DNA of 64,000 nucleotides from a virus, in IMG/VR virus record IMGVR_UViG_3300035181_000401, positions 1 to 64,000 of that record, one strand, 5' to 3'. Positions 59,119 through 64,000 of the stretch are shown in pieces. The notes below the pieces were generated by a model that saw nothing but the letters and a program-made list of their open reading frames with translations, had not been told where the DNA came from and did not search any database. The number at the start of each line of letters is the position of its first letter. The first letter of the stretch is position 1. A program made the translations under genes and the position numbers.

Positions 59119-59568
59119 ATAACCACTGTCCAAATTAAGCTGCTGGATGATCGTCTTCACGGCAACATGCCCAGCTACGCGACGAAAGGATCGGCGGCGC
59201 TCGATCTGTGCGCCTGTCTCCCCGACACCATCGGCATCGGCCCGGGTGGCGTCGAGATGGTGCCTGCCGGATTCGCTCTCGACATGGGGCGGGATGACCT
59301 CTGCGCCATGATCCTGCCTCGCTCCGGGCTGGGAACCAAGCAAGGGCTGGTGCTCGCCCACGGCACGGGCCTCATCGATTCCGACTACCAAGGCCCCATC
59401 TTCATCCCCCTGTGGAATCGTTCCAACCAGACCCGCTTCATCGAGCCGATGGACCGCATCGCTCAGATGGTGTTCCTCCCCGTCGTGAAGGTGGACTTCG
59501 AGCAAGTGGAGGACTTCGCTGTCAAGTCGGCGCGTGGCGAGAACGGCTTCGGCAGTACGGGGGTCTGA
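59119..59568 (+). CDS. dut: dUTPase, AUA start codon
   Basis: 149 residues. All five trimeric dUTPase motifs: GSAALDLCA, PRSGLG, GLIDSDYQG, RIAQMVF and the C-terminal RGENGFGSTG. AAGGAG lies seven bases before ATA, and the protein aligned from there (TTVQIKLLDDR) matches the N termini of bacterial dUTPases. No ATG is in frame after the terminator; a TTG 23 codons upstream has a cramped AAGGA. Start codon AUA is the simplest reading. It turns dUTP into dUMP for ThyX. Confidence 0.88.
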   Translation: MTTVQIKLLDDRLHGNMPSYATKGSAALDLCACLPDTIGIGPGGVEMVPAGFALDMGRDDLCAMILPRSGLGTKQGLVLAHGTGLIDSDYQGPIFIPLWNRSNQTRFIEPMDRIAQMVFLPVVKVDFEQVEDFAVKSARGENGFGSTGV

Positions 59569-59571
59569 AAC

Positions 59572-59739
59572 ATGAACGCAGAAACTTCCGCTTTCTTCGA
59601 GATGGTTGCTGCGGGCGCAGTCACTACCATGCTGGTCATTGTGGCTCTGGCAGTGACTGTGGTTGTGCTGACGGGCTGCGTGTTCGGACTGCGCCATGCG
59701 TTCAGGTGCCTGAGGGATGGCAAGTCGGTTCTGTGCTGA
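59572..59739 (+). CDS. small membrane protein (55 residues)
   Basis: Acidic N terminus, one hydrophobic helix (TTMLVIVALAVTVVVLTGCV) and a basic C terminus (RHAFRCLRDGKS). It starts three bases after dut, with GGGGGTCTG upstream. LTGC could be read as a lipobox but lies late in the helix. Function unknown. Confidence 0.68.
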   Translation: MNAETSAFFEMVAAGAVTTMLVIVALAVTVVVLTGCVFGLRHAFRCLRDGKSVLC

Positions 59740-59943
59740 AGGAGGGGCCGTCTGGCCCTTTCTCGGAGGATTGCCAAGTAGAGGCATGAGAGTAGAAACA
59801 AGGAAGCTGTCATCGATTCTGTGAACTGTACCACAGATCGGCAGCCCTCCCGGGCTGGCTCAGAATTGGATTTTTCGGATTTGGGATTTCCTAGCGGAAG
59901 GGGCCAATTCCCCTAATATGAGCTTCGCTTCCCCTCCCCCACC

Positions 59944-60241
59944 TCGCCCCCGGGCGATCACCCGCCTGTTGCGCGAAAACAACAGACAGGTGTCTGATAG
60001 GGAGCGGCTATCAGAGACAGTGTCCAATAGGCGGAGCCTATGAGACGGCTGTCGGCTATCATGGACGGGTGTCCGTTAGCCTCAGGCTATCGACGGGCGT
60101 CTCGCGACGGACCTAGGGGATAACCCTATGATAAAGAACGACGGGCGCTAACGGCCCTACGGTCGTTTGACCGTATGGGAGCGGATTCTAGCGGGTATTC
60201 CGGGGCTGTCATCGGGACAAACCCGTAAGGGTGAACCCTTA
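59944..60241 (+). repeat. array of short hairpins / imperfect palindromes
   Basis: Hairpins in order: CTGTTG/CAACAG (59966-59985), TCTGATAG/CTATCAGA (59993-60015), ATAGGC/GCCTAT (60027-60041), TAGCC/GGCTA (60077-60089), TAGGG/CCCTA (60114-60128), TACGGTC/GACCGTA (60158-60175), TAAGGG/CCCTTA (60226-60241). Four units begin with TGTC followed three bases later by TAG or a variant (59991, 60021, 60051, 60070), so they also form a direct repeat with a period of about 30. Confidence 0.75.
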
Positions 60242-60442
60242 GTGTCCGGGAGACGCGCAGGGTTGGATTATGCACCCGGGGGACGACCTCTCTTCCGATG
60301 CTGCGCCCCTATTATACCGCCGCCTCCGCTTCGCCCGTCAAGCAATACCCGACAAACCCGAAGGGCATTACATCGCGTTACTTGCAGTTTCTGCTCTGCC
60401 GTGTAAGAATTGTCCTACCATCAATTCCCCCTAGATTCTGAC

Positions 60443-60471
60443 TTGTCACGCCCGCCCGTGTCGTGCATAGT
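60443..60471 (+). promoter_or_regulatory. promoter P1 of the right arm
   Basis: TTGTCA (60443-60448), 17-base spacer, CATAGT (60466-60471), 45 bases before the next ATG. Confidence 0.6.
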
Positions 60472-60516
60472 GCAAACCTTCAAAACCGGGCATCCCGCCC
60501 ACTATGAAGGCAGACC

Positions 60517-60972
60517 ATGACGACATACCGCAAGACATCGCCCGCCCCCTCTTCCCTCGTGGCGGAGCCCTTCACAGACTATGCGGACGCCCGGACTCGT
60601 GCGGATGCGTTGGGCATCCCGTCCCGCCCCCTCCGCCGCATGACTCCGGAGGGCTTGCGATGGCTCGTCATCCGCCCGGGCATCCCGGCCCGTCCGTCCT
60701 TCGTTCGCGTGGCAGACTGGCACCCTTCGCCCCGCGTCCGTGCGGACATCCTCGGGGAAGTCATGGCCCGGATTCGTTTCGATATCGAAGCCCCGGAGCG
60801 TGACACGGACCGACAGCCCCGCGAAGTCATCCGCCCGCCTGTGAATGGCAACAGGCAACAGGAACGCCCCCGGGAGCCCTTCAAGCCCTCCCCCGGGCAT
60901 GTTGACCGCATCGGGCGGACCTCCCGGCATCCTTCCATGCAACGGAGGGAGAGGGAGCGCGTGACGGCCTGA
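60517..60972 (+). CDS. unknown basic protein
   Basis: 151 residues, Pro- and Arg-rich. N-terminal half may be folded (YADARTRADALGIPSRPLRR, GLRWLVIRPGIPARPSF); the C-terminal 60 residues look disordered. Basic, unlike the acidic genes that follow. Own promoter upstream and a hairpin after the stop. Function unknown. Confidence 0.65.
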   Translation: MTTYRKTSPAPSSLVAEPFTDYADARTRADALGIPSRPLRRMTPEGLRWLVIRPGIPARPSFVRVADWHPSPRVRADILGEVMARIRFDIEAPERDTDRQPREVIRPPVNGNRQQERPREPFKPSPGHVDRIGRTSRHPSMQRRERERVTA

Positions 60973-61023
60973 AGCCCCTACAAATCTAAGGGGCTTGCGT
61001 TACGCTCCCTCATCGCCTACACT
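60972..61023 (+). promoter_or_regulatory. hairpin fused to promoter P2
   Basis: AAGCCCC (60972-60978) pairs with GGGGCTT (60990-60996), and the last two bases of the hairpin are the first two of the -35 TTGCGT (60995-61000). After a 17-base spacer follows TACACT (61018-61023). A terminator-like element and the promoter of the next gene thus share bases. Confidence 0.65.
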
Positions 61024-61096
61024 CGCAGTCATGCGCTCCGGACGCCCTCCGGGAACCATCGGCAAGCCCGCCGATTCTCACGAATGAGAAACCGAA

Positions 61097-61414
61097 ATGT
61101 CTTTCATGCAACCGCAAGTTTATCAAGGCGAATTCTTCCGCGTGAACACGTCGGCCGGTACGGAGACGGTCCCCGCTGACGTGCTGTCCCTCCGTGTCGG
61201 AGGCGTGGAGGCTTCGATTCTGGCGGACTATTTAGAAGGGACTCCGGACGACCCGCAAGAAATCATCCCCACGGAATCGGGATGGCTCGCGCGCATGTCC
61301 GCCCCGGGCTACCTCGATTGCACGGACTGGACCGCGCACAACACGGAAGCGGAAGCCCTCGCGTATCTGGCGGAAATGTACGGAGACGACACGGACGAGG
61401 AAGGGGGCGAATGA
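61097..61414 (+). CDS. acidic early-type protein
   Basis: 105 residues, strongly acidic. The stretch GWLARMSAPGYLDCTDW is followed by an acidic tail EMYGDDTDEEGGE. I recall similar proteins from phages and plasmids without assigned function. Overlaps the next gene by four bases. A DNA-mimic role is possible from the charge but unproven. Confidence 0.68.
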   Translation: MSFMQPQVYQGEFFRVNTSAGTETVPADVLSLRVGGVEASILADYLEGTPDDPQEIIPTESGWLARMSAPGYLDCTDWTAHNTEAEALAYLAEMYGDDTDEEGGE

Positions 61415-61644
61415 TGGCCCGCGCCCCTCAATTCCTGAACGCCCCGGAAGATTGCGAATGGCTCCGGGATACGGCCCTCCGTTCGTTCCCGGACGCTCCG
61501 CCCTTTCAATCGTTCACCATCGAAGGGAACGAGGACGCCCCGGAACGCGTGACGCTGTACACCTCCGCCGATCCCCTGTATACGGACAAGCCCGCCGCAG
61601 AATACGTGCAAGACCCGGAAACGGGCGACCTGACGAGGGAATAA
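61411..61644 (+). CDS. small acidic protein
   Basis: 77 residues: N-terminal helix (DCEWLRDTALRSFPDAPPF) and beta-like second half. The ATGA overlap indicates coupling with the gene before. AAGGGGGCGA upstream. Function unknown. Confidence 0.65.
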   Translation: MMARAPQFLNAPEDCEWLRDTALRSFPDAPPFQSFTIEGNEDAPERVTLYTSADPLYTDKPAAEYVQDPETGDLTRE

Positions 61645-61705
61645 CCCTCTAGCCCGTAAGGGCTTCCCCTGAAGGGTTGACAAAACCTAAAAGGGTCCGC
61701 ACAAT
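61643..61705 (+). promoter_or_regulatory. nested hairpin fused to promoter P3
   Basis: AACCCT (61643-61648) can pair with AGGGTT (61673-61678), enclosing AGCCC/GGGCT with a GTAA loop (61651-61664). The 3' arm runs into TTGACA (61677-61682), then a 17-base spacer and CACAAT (61700-61705). Confidence 0.65.
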
Positions 61706-61734
61706 GGGAACCCTCAACTAACGGAGCCCGACAA

Positions 61735-61986
61735 ATGCACGTCATCGTTTACAGCCCGGAAACCGGGGAAGAGTACCTTTCGCGGGAACTCGCCCCCGAT
61801 GAAATCATGAATGAACGGACGTTTGCGGACGAAATCGCGGACGCCTACGGGGTGGAAATCGCGGACCCGGACGGATGGATTCCGAATTGTTCCGGGGATA
61901 TCCGCGTCGAATTCCGCCCGGACCCCGCGAACCCGGTTCACATCTGGTCCGGTGAATCGTTCTACTTCAAGCGGGAAGACGAATAA
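61735..61986 (+). CDS. small acidic protein
   Basis: 83 residues with many Asp and Glu (ELAPDEIMNERTFADEIADA, ends KREDE). CGGAGCCC precedes the ATG. Transcribed from its own promoter. No family recognised. Confidence 0.65.
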   Translation: MHVIVYSPETGEEYLSRELAPDEIMNERTFADEIADAYGVEIADPDGWIPNCSGDIRVEFRPDPANPVHIWSGESFYFKREDE

Positions 61987-62034
61987 CCCCATGGATCAAA
62001 GGGGCTTGACAACAAAACATCAATGCCCTACAGT
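61987..62034 (+). promoter_or_regulatory. hairpin next to promoter P4
   Basis: CCCC (61987-61990) pairs with GGGG (62001-62004), directly before TTGACA (62006-62011); after 17 bases follows TACAGT (62029-62034). Confidence 0.6.
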
Positions 62035-62068
62035 CTAGACATCGCAACACAAACCCACGGGTAGACAA

Positions 62069-62551
62069 ATGACCATCGAACGCGCCACCATTCCCGAACA
62101 AGTCGCCGAATTTCTGACGGCTGCCGGGATCACGTATTCCGTTACCCTCGTCGGCCCGACGGTCCGCCCGGATGGCGGGAAGGGCTGGGAATGCGACGAA
62201 TGGCGCCCCGTGTTCCGTCGAATCGGGACGTATGCGAAGCCCGCCCGCAAGGGTTGCCCGGACATCGCCCGCCCTTTCTTCACGGGTACGGGGCTTCGCA
62301 AGCCCGGAACGAAATTCACGCCCGCGAAGCCTCAAGCCCCGGACGCGGCATCCGTCCTGCATTCCCTCATTCTCGACGGGCAAGCGGTGGATATGTCTTT
62401 CCGTGACTGGTGCGACGAAATGGGGGATAACCCCGATTCCATTCGCGCGCTCGACACCTATCGGGAATGTTGCGACATCGGCGCGGAACTCCGGGCGTTT
62501 TTCACTGCGGAGGAACGGCAAGCCCTCGCGGACATGCTCGCGGACTATTGA
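62069..62551 (+). CDS. unknown protein
   Basis: 160 residues. Basic middle (GTYAKPARKGCPDIARPFFT) and acidic helical C-terminal half (FRDWCDEMGDNPDSIRALDT, FTAEERQALADML). It resembles plasmid and phage orphan proteins in style, but I know no function. Weak binding site but A-rich leader. Confidence 0.65.
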   Translation: MTIERATIPEQVAEFLTAAGITYSVTLVGPTVRPDGGKGWECDEWRPVFRRIGTYAKPARKGCPDIARPFFTGTGLRKPGTKFTPAKPQAPDAASVLHSLILDGQAVDMSFRDWCDEMGDNPDSIRALDTYRECCDIGAELRAFFTAEERQALADMLADY

Positions 62552-62581
62552 CCCGAGGACGTCCCTTTAGGGATTCCCGAC

Positions 62582-62637
62582 AAGCCCGAAGGGGCTTTCG
62601 CTAGGGGCTTGCGTGGCCCCTGCCGATAGCTTAGAAT
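62582..62637 (+). promoter_or_regulatory. terminator hairpin and promoter P5
   Basis: AAGCCC/GGGCTT with TTTC after it (62582-62598) looks like a terminator. Then GGGGC (62604-62608) pairs with GCCCC (62616-62620), with the -35 TTGCGT (62609-62614) lying inside the loop. The 17-base spacer ends in TAGAAT (62632-62637). Confidence 0.65.
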
Positions 62638-62672
62638 TCCTTCACTGTCAACAAACCCGAACGGGTGAACCT

Positions 62673-63203
62673 ATGAACCTCGACCTTTCCGACGACATCA
62701 TCAACGTTTCCGACATCACGGAGCGTTTCGCGGAACTCCGCGACGAGCGGGCGGACCTCGAATCCGATATCACGGACGCGGCGGAAGCCCTCGAAAACGC
62801 GAAGCTCGCCCGGGATGACCTGACGGGCGAAGAGCCCGACGCGGAGACGGACGCCGCACAATCGGCAGTTACGGACGCGGAATCCGACGCGGAAGCGGCC
62901 CGGGAAGCTCTCGACGAATGGGAGGAAGAGAACCGCGAAGAATTCGACACCCTGTCGGGCATCGTGGACGAACTCCGAGGGGATGGCGGGGATCATCAAT
63001 TCGAGGGCGATTGGTTCCCGGGCTACCTCATTCGCGAAACCCATTTCACGGACTACGCGCAGCAATTCGCGGAGGACATCGGCGCGATTCCCGGGGATGC
63101 CGCGTGGCCCTGTACCTGCATCGACTGGGAGGAAGCGGCCCGGGAACTCCGCCACGATTACAGCGAAACGGATATCAACGGGACCTCATACCTCTACCGC
63201 TAA
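62673..63203 (+). CDS. very acidic protein with ArdA-like C-terminal motif
   Basis: 176 residues. N-terminal 100 residues are an acidic coiled coil (RADLESDITDAAEALENAKL, REALDEWEEENREEFDTL). The C terminus has FTDYAQQFAEDIGAIPGD, CIDWEEAARELRHDY and a final GTSYLYR, which resembles the C-terminal signature of ArdA anti-restriction proteins, whose acidic surface mimics DNA. Similarity is only in motif pattern, so the role is an inference. Confidence 0.62.
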   Translation: MNLDLSDDIINVSDITERFAELRDERADLESDITDAAEALENAKLARDDLTGEEPDAETDAAQSAVTDAESDAEAAREALDEWEEENREEFDTLSGIVDELRGDGGDHQFEGDWFPGYLIRETHFTDYAQQFAEDIGAIPGDAAWPCTCIDWEEAARELRHDYSETDINGTSYLYR

Positions 63204-63219
63204 GGGTTTCCCCTAGTAG

Positions 63220-63239
63220 CCCGGAACTACGGTTCCGGG
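63220..63239 (+). terminator. perfect hairpin between two right-arm genes
   Basis: Eight-pair stem CCCGGAAC/GTTCCGGG with a TACG tetraloop, no T run. A CAGAAT follows at 63240-63245 and may be a -10 element, but no -35 fits well. Confidence 0.65.
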
Positions 63240-63278
63240 CAGAATGCAAAGCATCCCGCAACACTTCAGGCAAACAAA

Positions 63279-63962
63279 ATGCAAGCCTACGATTCCCGCA
63301 AAGTGACGCATGACGGACGCGAATTCGTCGCCCGGTTCTATTACGATGATTCCCACGATGCCCCGTGGGAACGGGAGGACGGACACGGACCCGTCACGGG
63401 CTGGGAACGCCGCGACAAGCGGCCCGGGGAATGGATCATCAACGAGGACCGGGGATCGCGTCGATTCTACGATGCGCAAGAGGCCCAGCGAATCGCGCTG
63501 CGCGATGGCTGGGGATGCCCTCCCGATGCCCCGTATGAACCGCCGTCCGCATACATGAGGGAAGCGGAAGCCCGGGCCATCGCCCAACAGACTGCATGGG
63601 GATTCACGGGCGGGGGCCGAATCAACCGCCGCGCGGCCCTCGCGTGTCGCGATCCCCTCGGGGAATGGCTGGGCATGACGCAAAGGGAGATTGCGGCCCG
63701 TGCTGTCCGGGCAGACTTCGCCCGCCTCCGTGACTGGTGTAACGATGGCTGGCATTACTGCGGAGTGTCCGTGTCCCTCGTGACTCCCCCGGAAGACCCG
63801 GACGAATTCGCGGAGGAACCCGAAGAGACTTTCGCCTATGCCCTGTGGGGTATCGAATCGGACGCGGGGGATTACTTCGCGGAAGTCATCGCGGAATTGT
63901 GCCGGGAGGCTTTGGCCGACGAAGCCCGCCGCACGTATCCCGTGCATTCTCTCGGGACGTGA
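63279..63962 (+). CDS. unknown protein
   Basis: 227 residues. N-terminal EFVARFYYDDSHDAPWERED and C-terminal RLRDWCNDGWHYCGVSVSLV, then ALWGIESDAGDYFAEVIAEL, segments shared by phage and plasmid orphan proteins I recall without function. Last complete gene of the window. A-rich leader before the ATG, no strong binding site. Confidence 0.65.
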   Translation: MQAYDSRKVTHDGREFVARFYYDDSHDAPWEREDGHGPVTGWERRDKRPGEWIINEDRGSRRFYDAQEAQRIALRDGWGCPPDAPYEPPSAYMREAEARAIAQQTAWGFTGGGRINRRAALACRDPLGEWLGMTQREIAARAVRADFARLRDWCNDGWHYCGVSVSLVTPPEDPDEFAEEPEETFAYALWGIESDAGDYFAEVIAELCREALADEARRTYPVHSLGT

Positions 63963-64000
63963 TACGATGACGGGACAACCCTACAGCATCAAACGCGATG

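Larger units (their letters stand above)
59740..60516. other. gene-free region of about 780 bases
   Basis: No reading frame here has a binding site and credible protein. It starts with a small GGGCC/GGCCC hairpin (about 59743-59765), holds the hairpin array at 59944-60241, a weak -10-like TATAAT on the minus strand (60316-60311), and the promoter for the next gene at 60443-60471. This is the largest non-coding stretch of the window. Candidate roles are replication origin, regulatory RNA or terminase-related site. Confidence 0.7.

Noticed and set aside
60311-60341. Leftward promoter TTGACG/TATAAT
   Set aside because: The spacer is 19 bases, too long for a good sigma70 site, and no gene follows leftward. 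It is kept only as a weak element in the description of the gene-free region.
1-64000. CRISPR arrays, insertion sequences, integrase or attachment sites
   Set aside because: No regular spacer-repeat array, transposase, integrase or tRNA-linked attachment repeat was found.

Overview
The window is one part of a tailed double-stranded DNA bacteriophage genome. It carries a complete head-tail block, a long tape measure gene and a lysis cassette, and I see no contractile sheath or baseplate genes, so a siphovirus-type particle with a long flexible tail is the best reading. The tape measure of 1721 residues would fit a tail of roughly 250 nm by the usual scaling. The host is probably a Gram-negative bacterium with fairly high GC (class II B12-dependent ribonucleotide reductase, GH19 endolysin, lipobox proteins). 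I cannot name the host. No integrase or repressor is visible, which suggests but does not prove a lytic life style.

Layout. (1) 1-1340: twelve + strand tRNA genes, each for a different amino acid. (2) 1461-25456, + strand: terminase, portal, S49-type protease, scaffold, decoration protein, major capsid protein, connector proteins, tail tube, tail assembly chaperone pair with a programmed -1 frameshift, tape measure, tail tip and fibres, holin, endolysin, second holin-like protein and an endonuclease VII-like gene. Two consensus sigma70-type promoters lie inside this block. (3) 25553-58496, - strand: about 59 tightly packed, often overlapping genes for nucleotide metabolism (class II RNR, ThyX, dNMP kinase, HD phosphohydrolase, MazG-like), replication (family A polymerase, primase-helicase, UvrD-like helicase, exonuclease, SSB, ligase), a two-gene NAD module, an alarmone-hydrolase-like protein, nucleases, membrane microproteins and many unknowns. 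One tRNA-like gene sits inside it. (4) 58684-63962, + strand: a small gene, dUTPase, a membrane microprotein, a gene-free stretch with an array of hairpins, and then seven small, mostly acidic early-type genes, most with their own promoter and a hairpin between units.

Most unusual points. Four genes with good Shine-Dalgarno sequences and family-correct N termini have no AUG, GUG or UUG at the expected start: dUTPase (AUA), ThyX (AUC), dNMP kinase (AUC) and a DsbA-like DNA-binding protein (AUC). Three of them serve dTTP synthesis. A NAMPT-like gene is paired with a PRPP-synthetase-like gene, with no NMN adenylyltransferase visible, which fits the NARP1 type of phage NAD+ rebuilding pathway. 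The array of about 30-base imperfect palindromes at 59944-60241 and the repeated hairpin-promoter junctions in the right arm have no assigned function. The phage tRNA-Phe lacks both halves of the D-loop/T-loop contact, and the lone minus-strand tRNA has an ambiguous anticodon loop.
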